A stretch of 42,447 nucleotides of DNA from Gammaproteobacteria bacterium. Its GTDB lineage: Bacteria; Pseudomonadota; Gammaproteobacteria; GCA-001735895. Shown one piece after another: positions 7,329 through 17,165 of the stretch. Where the stretch lies: assembly GCA_029862005.1 (NCBI GenBank), contig JAOTYD010000027.1, positions 1-42,447 on the forward strand, read 5' to 3'. The translations under genes were made by a program, and so were the position numbers. The notes under the pieces were generated by a model. It ran no database searches. It saw nothing but the letters and a program-made list of their open reading frames with translations, and had not been told where the DNA came from. Within the stretch, counting starts at the first letter, position 1, and the number at the start of each line of letters is the position of its first letter.

Positions 7329-9683
7329 CTAAAACAGATTCTGCTGCTGGCGCGTAATCTCGTCCATCGACGACCCGATCGCGTTGAGTATCGTGTCTGC
7401 AATCGGTGTTAACTGTTTCTCGACGATGTGGTCATAGTCGAGCCTTGCGTTCTGACACTCCAGGGTCTGTGCCCCGGCAACGGTAATCACGTAATCGACC
7501 CAGCTCCGGTTGAGATATCTTGACGGTTGTTGCTTCTGCTTGAATTCCGCCTCCGCCTTGATCGCAGCCTGCGCATGGGGCGGAATATTCTTCTGGTACT
7601 CTCCAAGTTTCTTATGTAGGCGCTTTCGATACACGAGTTGATGATCGAATTTGCCATCGTAAAGGTCCGCGATCGTTTTTCTTATATATTCGCTATATTC
7701 TTCGCCGTCAAAAATTAGCTGGTACAGGGTTTGCTGAAACTCGCGCGCCAGCTCGGTCCAGTCGGTGCGCACGGTTTCCAGGCCCTTGTAAATAATTCTG
7801 CGGTTGCCCTGCTCATCATCGATCAAACCTGCGTAGCGCTTCTTGCTGCCCTGGTCCGAACCGCGCATGGTGGGCATGAAAAATTGCCGAAAATGGGTTT
7901 CGAACTCCATTTCCAGGCAGGACTCGATGGCGTACTCCTGCTGCAGATGATCGCGCCAGTACCGGTTTATGGTATCGACCAAATGCTTGCCGATTTCAGC
8001 CGCGGCGCAATTGTCGCGTGGGCCGCTTAGGGAAACAAAAACCGAATCGGTGTCTCCATAAATAACTTCGTAACCTTCCGCCTCGATGAGCTTAACCGTC
8101 TGGATGATGATGTCGTGACCGCGCTTGGTGATCGAACTGGTCAAACGTGAATCGTGCAGGCGGCAACCGGATGTTCCGAGCACGCCGTAAAACGAGTTCA
8201 TGATGATCTTGATCGCCTGCGATAACGCGGCGTTGCCGTCGTGCTTGGCCTGGTCTCGCGCGGCCCACAGGTTTTCGATAATTTGCGGCAGGATATGCTC
8301 GTGCCTGTGAAAACTGGCACCGCCGTAACCCGGAATGACGTCTTGTGGTTCTGCCCGGATTGCTGCGATTCGTGCGTAGGGATCGACGCGAAAGGTACGG
8401 ATAATGCTTGGGTATAGGCTTTTATAATCAAGCACCAGTACCGAATCCTGTAAACCGGGCGTCGAATCCATGACGTATCCTCCCGGTGCACTCAATTCCC
8501 CCTGGTAATCACCAATATTCGGGGCAATGTAGCCCTTGCGGTGCAGGCGCGGCAGGTAGAGATTGTCGAATGCCGCAACCGAGCCACCCGCGCGATCCAT
8601 TTCCAGCCCGGTAAGCCTAGCACGCTCGATCGAAAAATTGACCAGGTCGAGCTTTTCAAAAATTTCCCAGACCAGTTGGCAATCTTCCAGGTTGTAGGCC
8701 GCCAGGGTTTCTTTTTCCTGCCTGAACTGACGCTTTATTTCTTTCGCCTTATAAAGCGGATCAGAGTGAGTTTTGTCATGAATTAACTTACCTCTCCCAA
8801 GCAGTTCCCGGGCCACCGATTCCAGCGCAAAACTGGAAAAGTTGTAGGTCGCCGAGCGCAGCGTATCGATGCCATCGAGTACCACCCGACCCGGAATCAA
8901 TACAAAGTAGTGGTTGCGGTCGACCTGTGACTGCCGCCACAGCGGTGGTGAAGCTCCGCGACCGATGTCGAGCGGCACACCAAGTGCCTGGGACTTGCTC
9001 TGTAGTAGCCTGAGGTCAAAATTGATCACGTTCCAGCCGATCAGGATATCGGGATCGATTGTCTCGACCCATTCGATCCATCGTCGCAACAAGCCGGTCT
9101 CATCCGCGACATATTCGATCAGGTCATTATTGACCCCGTCACCAATCATCAGGACTCGGTTAATATTTGCGGTTACAAATGCAATTGAAAACAGCGTATC
9201 GCTCTCGTAATCGGATTCAATATCGAGCGACATGACTTCAAAATCCGGTGTGTACTGGCCAGGCTGTAAACGCAGGTTATGCAGTGCCTGCTTGCTGTAG
9301 TCCGCATCAATCTCGACCGAGGCGGTAATGAAACGCTCGCACAGGAAGCGCTCGGTCGGGCGAATGTCCGCCTCGTAACAGGCGATGCCGTTTTGTTCCA
9401 ATCGATCGCGTGCACGGTAAAGTTGTTGTTGCGAAGACAGGTAAACCGCGCTGACCGGTTCACCGCTAAAGGTTTTCAGCTCGAGCGGTTTGATTGACAC
9501 ATCCCGTACATTGCCGAGCAATCCGGTCGCCGCCTCGGCATCCGCCTGGCGGATAAAAAACAGGGCTTGTTGTTGATGGATCGACACCGTCAGCGGACCC
9601 TGTGCGGTTGCAAGCCAGAAGTCCAGGCGCACGCCATCCGGCTCGTCAGACCACTGGCGCGTCAATAAAAATGCTGGAGTCAA
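7329..9683 (-). CDS. polB: DNA polymerase II (family B)
   Basis: The protein has 784 residues, almost the same as E. coli PolB (783). The 3'-5' exonuclease motifs are visible as SLDIES (DIE at 154-156) and GWNVINFDLRLL near 205. Polymerase motif A DYKSLYPSI lies near residue 418, motif B KIIMNSFYGVLGTSG near 490, and motif C YGDTDSVF near 542 with both catalytic aspartates. The enzyme takes part in translesion synthesis and replication restart; in E. coli it is SOS-induced. No LexA box was recognised in the 91-bp gap upstream. It is divergent from the D-cysteine desulfhydrase gene. Confidence 0.97.
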   Translation of the reverse strand: MTPAFLLTRQWSDEPDGVRLDFWLATAQGPLTVSIHQQQALFFIRQADAEAATGLLGNVRDVSIKPLELKTFSGEPVSAVYLSSQQQLYRARDRLEQNGIACYEADIRPTERFLCERFITASVEIDADYSKQALHNLRLQPGQYTPDFEVMSLDIESDYESDTLFSIAFVTANINRVLMIGDGVNNDLIEYVADETGLLRRWIEWVETIDPDILIGWNVINFDLRLLQSKSQALGVPLDIGRGASPPLWRQSQVDRNHYFVLIPGRVVLDGIDTLRSATYNFSSFALESVARELLGRGKLIHDKTHSDPLYKAKEIKRQFRQEKETLAAYNLEDCQLVWEIFEKLDLVNFSIERARLTGLEMDRAGGSVAAFDNLYLPRLHRKGYIAPNIGDYQGELSAPGGYVMDSTPGLQDSVLVLDYKSLYPSIIRTFRVDPYARIAAIRAEPQDVIPGYGGASFHRHEHILPQIIENLWAARDQAKHDGNAALSQAIKIIMNSFYGVLGTSGCRLHDSRLTSSITKRGHDIIIQTVKLIEAEGYEVIYGDTDSVFVSLSGPRDNCAAAEIGKHLVDTINRYWRDHLQQEYAIESCLEMEFETHFRQFFMPTMRGSDQGSKKRYAGLIDDEQGNRRIIYKGLETVRTDWTELAREFQQTLYQLIFDGEEYSEYIRKTIADLYDGKFDHQLVYRKRLHKKLGEYQKNIPPHAQAAIKAEAEFKQKQQPSRYLNRSWVDYVITVAGAQTLECQNARLDYDHIVEKQLTPIADTILNAIGSSMDEITRQQQNLF

Positions 9684-9774
9684 CAGCCCACTTCCGAAAA
9701 AAGGTTAACTTTAACGCACATTACATTATTATCGCGGATTTCCGATTAAACACGCATCATGTCTGGAGACCGTC

Positions 9775-10788
9775 ATGCATCTTTCCCACTTCCCACGACT
9801 GCATTTTGCCCATTTACCGACCCCGCTCGAGCCGTTAGAGCGCATCTCCGAAAATCTTGGCGGGCCCAACATCTGGATCAAGCGCGACGATTGTACCGGA
9901 CTGTCATCGGGTGGGAACAAGACGCGCAAACTCGAGTTCCTGATGGCTGACGCAGTTGAGCGCGGCGCCGATACGGTTATTACCCAGGGAGCGACCCAGT
10001 CGAATCACGCGCGTCAAACCTGCGCGATCGCGGCCAGGCTCGGTTTCGATAGTCATATTCTGCTCGAGGATCGTACCGGGTACCGTGACGAGGCCTATGC
10101 CCATAACGGCAATGTTTTACTCGACCAGCTGCACGGCGCAAGCATTTCGATTCGTCCCGCGGACAGCGACATGAATGCGGAAATGGAGCAGCTTGCACAG
10201 CAACTGCGTGATGATGGGAAAGAGCCTTACATTGTTCCCGGGGGCGGGTCAAACGAGATCGGCGCGCTCGGATATGTCAACGCGGCGTTCGAATTGACCC
10301 ACCAGGCGAACGAACGCTCGTTGAGGATTGATCACCTGGTGCATGCCACCGGCAGTGCCGGCACCCAGGCCGGGCTGGTGGTCGGAATGGAAGCGATGCA
10401 CAGCCGTATTCCGGTTTACGGTGTTAGTGTGCGCGCGCAAAAACAAAAACAGGAAGACAATGTTTACGCGCTGGCACTACGTACCGCCGAATTCATGGGT
10501 TTGAGCCCGGACCTGGTCGCGCGTGACAAGATTGTCGCCAACAGCGACTACGTCGGCGAAGGCTACGGTCTGCCCACCGACTCGATGGTCGAAGCCGTCA
10601 AGATGCTGGCGAGTTACGAGGGTATCTTGCTGGACCCGGTTTACTCGGGCAAGGGATTTGCCGGATTGATCGATCTGATCCGCAAGGGCCATTTTAAAAA
10701 AGATGAAAACGTCGTCTTTTTGCACACTGGTGGCAGTGTATCGTTGTTTGCTTATCCGAATATTTTCGATCTACCGGGGTACAGCTGA
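9775..10788 (+). CDS. dcyD: D-cysteine desulfhydrase / ACC-deaminase family PLP lyase
   Basis: The protein has 337 residues. It opens like D-cysteine desulfhydrases ([25 protein letters not shown]) and contains [12 protein letters not shown] with the PLP lysine at residue 49. A PLP phosphate-binding region [10 protein letters not shown] lies near residue 195, and the C-terminal motif [15 protein letters not shown] follows. DcyD turns D-cysteine into pyruvate, sulfide and ammonia. A close relative, L-cysteate sulfo-lyase (CuyA), shares the fold and would make sense in a marine organism, so the substrate is not certain. GGAGACC precedes the start. The aminotransferase gene begins 8 bp after the stop, implying an operon. 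Confidence 0.85.
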   Translation: MHLSHFPRLHFAHLPTPLEPLERISENLGGPNIWIKRDDCTGLSSGGNKTRKLEFLMADAVERGADTVITQGATQSNHARQTCAIAARLGFDSHILLEDRTGYRDEAYAHNGNVLLDQLHGASISIRPADSDMNAEMEQLAQQLRDDGKEPYIVPGGGSNEIGALGYVNAAFELTHQANERSLRIDHLVHATGSAGTQAGLVVGMEAMHSRIPVYGVSVRAQKQKQEDNVYALALRTAEFMGLSPDLVARDKIVANSDYVGEGYGLPTDSMVEAVKMLASYEGILLDPVYSGKGFAGLIDLIRKGHFKKDENVVFLHTGGSVSLFAYPNIFDLPGYS

Positions 10789-10796
10789 AATCGCCA

Positions 10797-11996
10797 ATGA
10801 GTAAAACCGTCTTTTCAAAACCGTTTACCCAGCAGGAAGCCATTCCCGAGACCGGTATCGAGCATGCGGTCGAGATATTACGCAGCGGGCGCCTGCACCG
10901 TTACAACACGCTCGAGGGTGAGACCTCCGAAACCGCGCTACTGGAACGGGAGTATGCCGATTACATGGGTCAACGCTACTGCCTTGCCTGTACTTCCGGC
11001 GGCTACTCGCTGCATATCGCCCTGAGGGCGGCGGGCCTTAAACCAGGCGAGGCGGTATTGAGCAACGCCTTCACGCTTGCGCCGGTACCGGGTGCCATTG
11101 ACAACGCCGGTGGTAAGCCGTTACTGGTCGAAATCGATGAAAACTACTGTGTCGACCTGGCCCATCTCGAAGCCATGATGCAGCAGTCAAAGGCACGTTT
11201 CTTCATGATCTCGCACATGCGTGGACATATAGCCGACATGGTAGCGGTGGTCGAGCTTTGCACAAAGTACGGCGTAACCTTGATCGAGGACAGCGCACAT
11301 ACGATGGGCGCAAGCTGGAATGGCAAAAAATCGGGTAGTTTTGGTAAAATTGCCTGCTTCAGCACCCAGACCTACAAGCATCTCAACTCGGGTGAAGGCG
11401 GTTTATTGACGACCGATGACGACGACATCATCGCGCGGGCCATCATCTACTCCGGTTCTTACATGATGTACGAACGCCACGGAACCCTGCCCGATGCCGA
11501 CGTGTTTGCCGATATCAGGCTCGATACCCCGAATTACAGTGGGCGCATGGATAACCTGCGCGCCACGATTCTACGCGCGCAGCTACCTGGCCTTGATCAA
11601 AATTGCGCACGCTGGAACGAACGCTACCGCAGCCTGGAAAACCGCCTGTCGCAAAATTCACGGATCCAGCTGCCATATAGGCCCGAGCAGGAATCGTATG
11701 TCGGCAGTTCGCTGCAGTTTCGCATCGCGGAATTTGATCAGGAGCAGGTGCCGGCTTTCGTCAGCGGCTGTGCACAGCGTGGCGTGGAATTAAAATGGTT
11801 CGGTAATGTTGAACCGCAGGGTTTTACGAGTCGTTATGATAGCTGGCGCTACCTCGAAAATACCCCGCAATTGCCGCAAACACTGGAAGTCCTGGCGACC
11901 ACATTCGACCTGCGCATACCGCTGACGTTTACGGTCGAAGACATGGAAATCATTGGCAGCATCATCGACGAGGAGACTGCTGCCATATTCGACTGA
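10797..11996 (+). CDS. DegT/DnrJ/EryC1/StrS-family PLP aminotransferase
   Basis: The protein has 399 residues. It has the fold-type I hallmarks of sugar aminotransferases: CLACTSGGYSLHIAL near residue 62, LIEDSAHTMGA near 162, and the PLP lysine in STQTYKHLNSGEGG at residue 194. Members usually aminate nucleotide-linked keto sugars; some act on other cyclic substrates. No nucleotide-sugar genes are adjacent. Its partner is the D-cysteine desulfhydrase gene 8 bp upstream, so an amino-acid-related role is possible. The substrate is unknown. Confidence 0.85.
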   Translation: MSKTVFSKPFTQQEAIPETGIEHAVEILRSGRLHRYNTLEGETSETALLEREYADYMGQRYCLACTSGGYSLHIALRAAGLKPGEAVLSNAFTLAPVPGAIDNAGGKPLLVEIDENYCVDLAHLEAMMQQSKARFFMISHMRGHIADMVAVVELCTKYGVTLIEDSAHTMGASWNGKKSGSFGKIACFSTQTYKHLNSGEGGLLTTDDDDIIARAIIYSGSYMMYERHGTLPDADVFADIRLDTPNYSGRMDNLRATILRAQLPGLDQNCARWNERYRSLENRLSQNSRIQLPYRPEQESYVGSSLQFRIAEFDQEQVPAFVSGCAQRGVELKWFGNVEPQGFTSRYDSWRYLENTPQLPQTLEVLATTFDLRIPLTFTVEDMEIIGSIIDEETAAIFD

Positions 11997-12037
11997 CGCC
12001 ATCATTCGATATCGGTCGTGAACTTTTACCCGGGGTG

Positions 12038-12862
12038 CTACTGTTGTCCCTGCTGCTGAAACATTTTCTGCAACTTTTCCATCTGTTGTTGCATTTCCTC
12101 GGTCATCTGCCCGCCGCCCTGCTGTATTTGCTTCATCAGCTCATTCATATCGGGCATGTTTTCCATCATTTCCTGGGTTTGCTGCGTCGCCTGGTTCATC
12201 CTCTCGCTCAGGTCGACAACCTTCATGCCGGCGGGCAGGTCGTAGTGATTTGCAGGGAATTTCTTGTTCGTATCCACCGCGAGGACTTCTGACACCATCT
12301 TGCCGTTTTCATCGATTACCTTCATCGGAGCCCCGCTCGATTCGATAACATCCGCCAGCTGCATGTTGGCCTGCTGGCAGACCGACATCATCCCGTCCAT
12401 GCCGCCTGTCATGTTGCGTGAGAACTGTTGCATATTACGCATCGACTCGAATATGGCCTGTACATCTTTGTTTTGAAGCAACTTGCTCGACGCATAAACC
12501 GTTCCACAGCGCTCACCGTTCGCGCTCATTTCATATTTGCGCGTCGAGTAGCCCGCAATCTTCTGACCACCACCCTTATCATTAAGGCTTACACTAACTG
12601 TCGAGCTATCGTCAGCAACGCCTCCGCTCTCGATCACAGTCCGCATTATTTCTTTCCGTTTCGAATCCACCATAAAGAACTCGCCACTCTGGTAATTGAT
12701 GATGACGTGGCCCGGCATTTGCCTGTCTTCGATGCGTGCCATCTTGCCATCGCTACTAAACGCACTCGTGCGCCCCTTGCCATCCTTGATTGTGATCAGC
12801 ACATCGGCCTGTGCGCCGCTTAAAAACACAAGAGCGACTGAGGTGAGTAAAGTTCTTTTCAT
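12038..12862 (-). CDS. Secreted DUF4412-like protein with Met/Gln-rich C terminus
   Basis: About 274 residues from the ATG at 12862, which follows GGGAGTTCAAAC, a good ribosome-binding site. The frame continues 6 codons further upstream, but without support. Residues 1-19 form a signal peptide (LLTSVALVFLSGAQA). The body has beta-rich repeats with GKMARIEDRQMPGHVIINYQ and MVDSKRKEIM, similar to DUF4412 proteins of unknown function. The last 55 residues are dominated by Met and Gln with likely coiled-coil character. It is probably periplasmic. The role is unknown. Confidence 0.78.
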   Translation of the reverse strand: MKRTLLTSVALVFLSGAQADVLITIKDGKGRTSAFSSDGKMARIEDRQMPGHVIINYQSGEFFMVDSKRKEIMRTVIESGGVADDSSTVSVSLNDKGGGQKIAGYSTRKYEMSANGERCGTVYASSKLLQNKDVQAIFESMRNMQQFSRNMTGGMDGMMSVCQQANMQLADVIESSGAPMKVIDENGKMVSEVLAVDTNKKFPANHYDLPAGMKVVDLSERMNQATQQTQEMMENMPDMNELMKQIQQGGGQMTEEMQQQMEKLQKMFQQQGQQ

Positions 12863-13101
12863 GTTTGAACTCCCTGCCATTGGTATTTTTTAACCTTAAA
12901 ATTTTAACATCGCTTTTACAACACTGTCTCGCTACAAAACTCGAACATCATCAAACGACCAGAACCAGGACCCGGGAAATCGACTCCAGGATACATTGAA
13001 GGAACAGTCGTCTACCAGGAATTTAGATCACGCAGCTTAATTATTGGTTGTCAACGAATATCAAATCGGCATCATTAACGAAATTTTCCGATTCAGGGCC
13101 T

Positions 13102-15531
13102 ATGGCAGACAACAGCTTAAAATCACATGCACGCGTGATCGTCATTGGCGGTGGCATTGCGGGCTGTTCAACCCTGTATCATTTAACACGCGAGGGCTGG
13201 ACCGACGTGGTACTGGTCGAGCGCGACGAGTTAACCTCGGGTTCGACCTGGCACGCGGCAGCACAGGTCACCCAGTTTGGCGGCAATCAAACCATGGTTG
13301 CACTGAAGCGTCACAGTATCGACCTGTACCGTGAACTCGCCGCCGATCCCGAGAACCCGATTTCCTACCACATTACCGGTGGGATGCGGCTCGCACATAC
13401 GCCCGACCAGGTCGACAGCTATCGTCATTACGTCGGCATGGCAGCTGGCATGGGAGTTGACATGGAGTTCATCGACGCCGCTGAAGTCGGTAAGCGTCAT
13501 CCCCTGATTAGCACCCAGGATTTACTCGGCGCCTGGTGGGATCCCCTCGACGGCGATATTGACCCGGCCGGAATCACGTTTGCGCTGGCGCGCAAGGCGC
13601 GCGAGGCCGGTGCCGAGGTTTCCCGCTTCAATCCGGTGGAGCGCATTACCCGAAAATCCAGTGGTGAATTTATCGTCCACAGCAAGCACGGCGACATCAC
13701 CTGCGAAAAGGTCGTCAACGCGACCGGGTATCGCGTCAACGAGGTTGGCAACATGCTCGGGGTAACGCATCCGGTCACGTCGATGGAGCACATGTATTTC
13801 CTGACGGATACGATGCCGGAGCTCGAGGCGCTCGACTTTCGGGTGCCCATCATCCGCGATCCCGGAGACGATTTTTACAGCCGCCAGGAAAAGCTGGGGT
13901 TGCTGATCGGCGTCTACGAGCAAAGTTGTAAAACCTTCGGTATGGACGGTATCGATCCCGATTTTACCCAGGCTCTGTGCCCTTCCGATCTCGACCGCTG
14001 CCTCGATAACATGGAGCGGATCTTCGAGCGCCTGCCCGCGCTCACCGAGGCCGGCATCCATACGGTCATCAACGGCCCAATAACCTACACCATCGATGGT
14101 GCACCGTTGATCGGCCCGATACCGGGCATCGAGAACGCCTATTGCGCTATCGGCTTACGCGCGGGTATCGGCGAATCCGGTGGTCACGGCAAGTTGCTTG
14201 CCGAAATAATCGTGCATGGCGAATGCGAATGGGACGCCTGGTTTCTCGATCCGCGACGCTTCACCCAGTATGCCAATACCGAGCATACCTGCCTGAAAGC
14301 TATCGAGGACTATCAAAACGAGTTCCACTACCACCTGCCGCACGAGCATCGGCCCGCATCGCGTCTCGCTCGCACCACCCCGCTCTACGCGGTACTTGAC
14401 CAGATGCACTGCGCCTGGGGTGTCGTCAACGGCTGGGAGCGCGTACTATTCTTCAAGCCCGACGCTGAGTTCGTCGATGAGCATAGCTACCGGTTTACGC
14501 CGACCAGGGCAGTGGTTGCAACAGAAGTCGAGCACCTGCAACAGCAGGTCAGTATCATGGAAGTCTCCGGGTTCAACCGTTACGAAATCAGCGGGGATGG
14601 CGTTGAAGCATTTCTCGATCAAATGATTTGCGGGCGCCTGCCGACCGGGATCGGCAAGGTAGGCCTGTGTTACCTGCTCACCGAAAAAGGCAATATCCTT
14701 AGCGAGGCCACGCTGGTAAAACTGGGCGAGAATCGCTACTGGTGGGGCTCGGCGGCAGCGGCCGAATGGCACGATCGAGATTGGCTGAATCGATACAAGC
14801 CTGATACGGTAACGATTACCGAAATGGCGAGTAGCCACACTATTTTGGTGGTTGCGGGACCGAAGTCACGCGCCCTGTTACAGTCGGTATCCCCGCGTTG
14901 CGACTGGTCAAGCACGGCTTTCCCCTGGTTACGCTGCCGGCAGATGTTCATCGGTCATGCCGAGGTGACCGCGATGAGCGTCAGTTTTTCGGGCGAACTT
15001 GCCTACGAGTTGCACGTACCGAATGAACAGCTTTACCTGGTGTGGCAGACCATAGTCGAGGCCGGGAAGGAATTTGATCTCGGTTACTTCGGGCTCTATG
15101 CAACTGAATCTATGCGTCTCGAGAAAGGCTACCTGCACTGGAAAGCGGACCTGATCTATGAACATGATCCGTTCGAGGCGAGACTCGATCGTTTCGTCAA
15201 GCTGGACAAGGGCGGCTTTATCGGCAAACAGGCTTTGCTCGAGCAAATCGAACGCGGACCGCGCAAGCTACTGGTATCGATGACGGTCGATTGCGATGTT
15301 GCCTGCGCCCATGGCGGTGACCCGGTATTCGTAGGCGCCGAGCAGATCGGATCGGTAACTTCAGGAGGCTATGGTCACCGGACAGCAAAGAATATTGCCT
15401 ATGCCTACGTCGATCCCGGTGCAGCGGAAGTGGGGACCCGCCTCAGTCTTGGCATTCTTGGCGAAAAATACGATGCTGTCGTGGTGGGCCCGGTACTATA
15501 TGATCCGGAAAACCGCCTGGTGCAGTCATGA
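13102..15531 (+). CDS. Dimethylglycine/sarcosine dehydrogenase-like flavoprotein with GcvT domain
   Basis: About 809 residues from the ATG at 13102, preceded by CAGGG; the frame also runs upstream to a TTG at 13048, which I consider less likely. The N terminus has the FAD fingerprint VIVIGGGIAGCSTLYHL and the segment LTSGSTWHAA, where the histidine is the covalent flavin site in dimethylglycine and sarcosine dehydrogenases. The second half is a GcvT-type tetrahydrofolate-binding domain (ISGDGVEAFLDQM, FSGELAYELHVP, GYLHWKADL). Such enzymes oxidatively demethylate N-methyl amino acids and pass the methyl group to folate. The last 4 bp overlap the start of the second MttB gene, so translation is likely coupled. 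Confidence 0.9.
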   Translation: MADNSLKSHARVIVIGGGIAGCSTLYHLTREGWTDVVLVERDELTSGSTWHAAAQVTQFGGNQTMVALKRHSIDLYRELAADPENPISYHITGGMRLAHTPDQVDSYRHYVGMAAGMGVDMEFIDAAEVGKRHPLISTQDLLGAWWDPLDGDIDPAGITFALARKAREAGAEVSRFNPVERITRKSSGEFIVHSKHGDITCEKVVNATGYRVNEVGNMLGVTHPVTSMEHMYFLTDTMPELEALDFRVPIIRDPGDDFYSRQEKLGLLIGVYEQSCKTFGMDGIDPDFTQALCPSDLDRCLDNMERIFERLPALTEAGIHTVINGPITYTIDGAPLIGPIPGIENAYCAIGLRAGIGESGGHGKLLAEIIVHGECEWDAWFLDPRRFTQYANTEHTCLKAIEDYQNEFHYHLPHEHRPASRLARTTPLYAVLDQMHCAWGVVNGWERVLFFKPDAEFVDEHSYRFTPTRAVVATEVEHLQQQVSIMEVSGFNRYEISGDGVEAFLDQMICGRLPTGIGKVGLCYLLTEKGNILSEATLVKLGENRYWWGSAAAAEWHDRDWLNRYKPDTVTITEMASSHTILVVAGPKSRALLQSVSPRCDWSSTAFPWLRCRQMFIGHAEVTAMSVSFSGELAYELHVPNEQLYLVWQTIVEAGKEFDLGYFGLYATESMRLEKGYLHWKADLIYEHDPFEARLDRFVKLDKGGFIGKQALLEQIERGPRKLLVSMTVDCDVACAHGGDPVFVGAEQIGSVTSGGYGHRTAKNIAYAYVDPGAAEVGTRLSLGILGEKYDAVVVGPVLYDPENRLVQS

Positions 15532-17063
15532 GTAAACCTGTCAGATCTAAACGACGCCGGGGTGGCAGCCGTGATGCCATGCTGGCCAAGCGCAGTAAAC
15601 CACCCGCGATCAATCCCGCGCCGGCGGGCCCGGTGGGCGGCCAGTACCGACCATTAACCGAAGCCCAGGTCAGCCAGATTTATAATACCTCGTTACGCAT
15701 GCTGGCCGAGCTCGGCATGGGCGACTCGCCTCCCGCCCTGACCGAGCAGGCACTAAAATGTGGCGCCACTATCAACGACCTGGGGCGTCTGTGCTTTTCA
15801 AAGGACATGGTCGAGGACATAATCGACGGCGCCTGCAAATCTTTTGTTTTCCACGGACGTGATCAAAAGCACAGCTTCGAGGTCGGCGGTGATCGCGTCT
15901 ATTTCGGTACCGGGGGCGCCGCGGTGCAAACGCTGGATCTCGACACCCACGTTTATCGCCCCTCGACACTGGCGGATCTATTCGATTTTACCCGTCTCGT
16001 CGATACCCTGCCCAACATATCCTGGTTTACCCGCTGCTGTGTTGCGACCGACATCCCGGACATCTTTGAGCTCGATTTCAATACCGCCTACTGCCTGATG
16101 CGCGGTACGCAGAAACCGGTTGGCACCAGCTTTACGCTGGGCGCGCACGTCGACCCGATTGTCGATATGTTTGACCGGGTCGCCGGCGGCGAGGGAAAGT
16201 TTGCCGAGAAACCATTTTGCAAGGTGCACATCAGCCCGATCATTTCGCCGATGCGTTATGGCGAGGACGCCTTCGAAGTCGCGCTGGCCAGCATCCGCCG
16301 CGGTATGCCAATTAACACAATTGTCGCCGCCATGTCGGGAGCAACTTCGCCGGCGACGATTGACGGCATGCTCGCTGCCTCGTTTGCCGAAACCCTGGCG
16401 GCACTGGTCATGGTCAATGTCTTCGTGCCCGGTTACCCGGTGATATTTTCCAACTGGCCTTTTGTCATCGACCTGCGCACTGGCGCGTTTTGTGGCGGCG
16501 GCGGCGAAATCTCGATTCTGAACGCGGGTGCAGCACAGCTGGCCAATCATATCGGTGTTCCCTCCGGGGTTGCTTCGAGCATGTCCGATGCAAAAGCCGT
16601 GGATGCACAGATGGGCATGGAAAAAGCGCTGTCATCACTCGCCTGCGGTTTGTCGGGCGCCAACATGGTTTATGAATCATCGGGCATGATGGCCAGCCTA
16701 CTGGGCGCTTCCTTCGAGGCCTTCGTGCTCGACAATGAAATGTTATCGCATGTCTACCGCATGATTCGCGGTGTCGAAGTAACCGAGGATACGCTGGCCT
16801 TCGAAGCGATGAAAAACGTGATTACCGGTGCGGGTCACTTCATTGGTGAAACCCAGACCATGGAGGCGATGGAGCGCGATTACTTTTATCCCAAACTGGG
16901 AGACCGCCTCGAGCCGACGACCTGGGCAGAGAGTGGTGCACAGGATGCCGGGCAGAAGGCTAACCAGGAAGTACGCGAGATACTGGCACGGCACCAACCG
17001 AACTATATCGATTCGGCAGTCGATGTCGCAATAAGAAGCAAGCATAACATCCTGCTGCCCTGA
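15528..17063 (+). CDS. Trimethylamine methyltransferase (MttB) family protein, second copy
   Basis: The protein has 511 residues with an Arg-rich start (SKRRRGGSRDAML), like the gene at 919. Its ATG overlaps the upstream TGA as ATGA. It is clearly homologous to but diverged from the first copy, for example in FGTGGAAVQTLDL and AGHFIGETQTMEAMERDYFYPKLGDR. No in-frame amber codon is present. Coupling to a dimethylglycine-dehydrogenase-like enzyme suggests a two-step demethylation: the first methyl from a quaternary amine by this protein, the next from the tertiary product by the flavoprotein. The substrate is an inference; no corrinoid partner gene is nearby. Confidence 0.9.
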   Translation: MSKPVRSKRRRGGSRDAMLAKRSKPPAINPAPAGPVGGQYRPLTEAQVSQIYNTSLRMLAELGMGDSPPALTEQALKCGATINDLGRLCFSKDMVEDIIDGACKSFVFHGRDQKHSFEVGGDRVYFGTGGAAVQTLDLDTHVYRPSTLADLFDFTRLVDTLPNISWFTRCCVATDIPDIFELDFNTAYCLMRGTQKPVGTSFTLGAHVDPIVDMFDRVAGGEGKFAEKPFCKVHISPIISPMRYGEDAFEVALASIRRGMPINTIVAAMSGATSPATIDGMLAASFAETLAALVMVNVFVPGYPVIFSNWPFVIDLRTGAFCGGGGEISILNAGAAQLANHIGVPSGVASSMSDAKAVDAQMGMEKALSSLACGLSGANMVYESSGMMASLLGASFEAFVLDNEMLSHVYRMIRGVEVTEDTLAFEAMKNVITGAGHFIGETQTMEAMERDYFYPKLGDRLEPTTWAESGAQDAGQKANQEVREILARHQPNYIDSAVDVAIRSKHNILLP

Positions 17064-17077
17064 CCCTGCTGCAAAGC

Positions 17078-17102
17078 GGCGGTCCAACGTATCGGAATCT
17101 TA
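17078..17102. repeat. Intergenic interspersed repeat (copy 2)
   Basis: GGCGGTCCAACGTATCGGAA, continuing to 17102, matches the element at 7206-7230 with three differences. As there, it sits directly after a gene end and is followed by more inverted-repeat sequence. Confidence 0.6.
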
Positions 17103-17140
17103 CTGCGTTTTTAATTTCCGATACCCCGCTTGCGCTGGGA

Positions 17141-17165
17141 TGACACCCTGCGGGTGTCACTTTTT
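17141..17165 (+). terminator. Rho-independent terminator after the second MttB gene
   Basis: A perfect 8-bp stem TGACACCC / GGGTGTCA with a 3-base loop (17141-17159) is followed by CTTTTT. It lies 78 bp after the MttB stop. The stop codon of the convergent hypothetical gene lies within the 3' arm, so the structure marks the boundary between both transcripts. Confidence 0.75.

Noticed and set aside
919-17063. Pyrrolysine-containing MttB
   Set aside because: Neither MttB frame contains an internal amber codon, and no pyl genes are seen.
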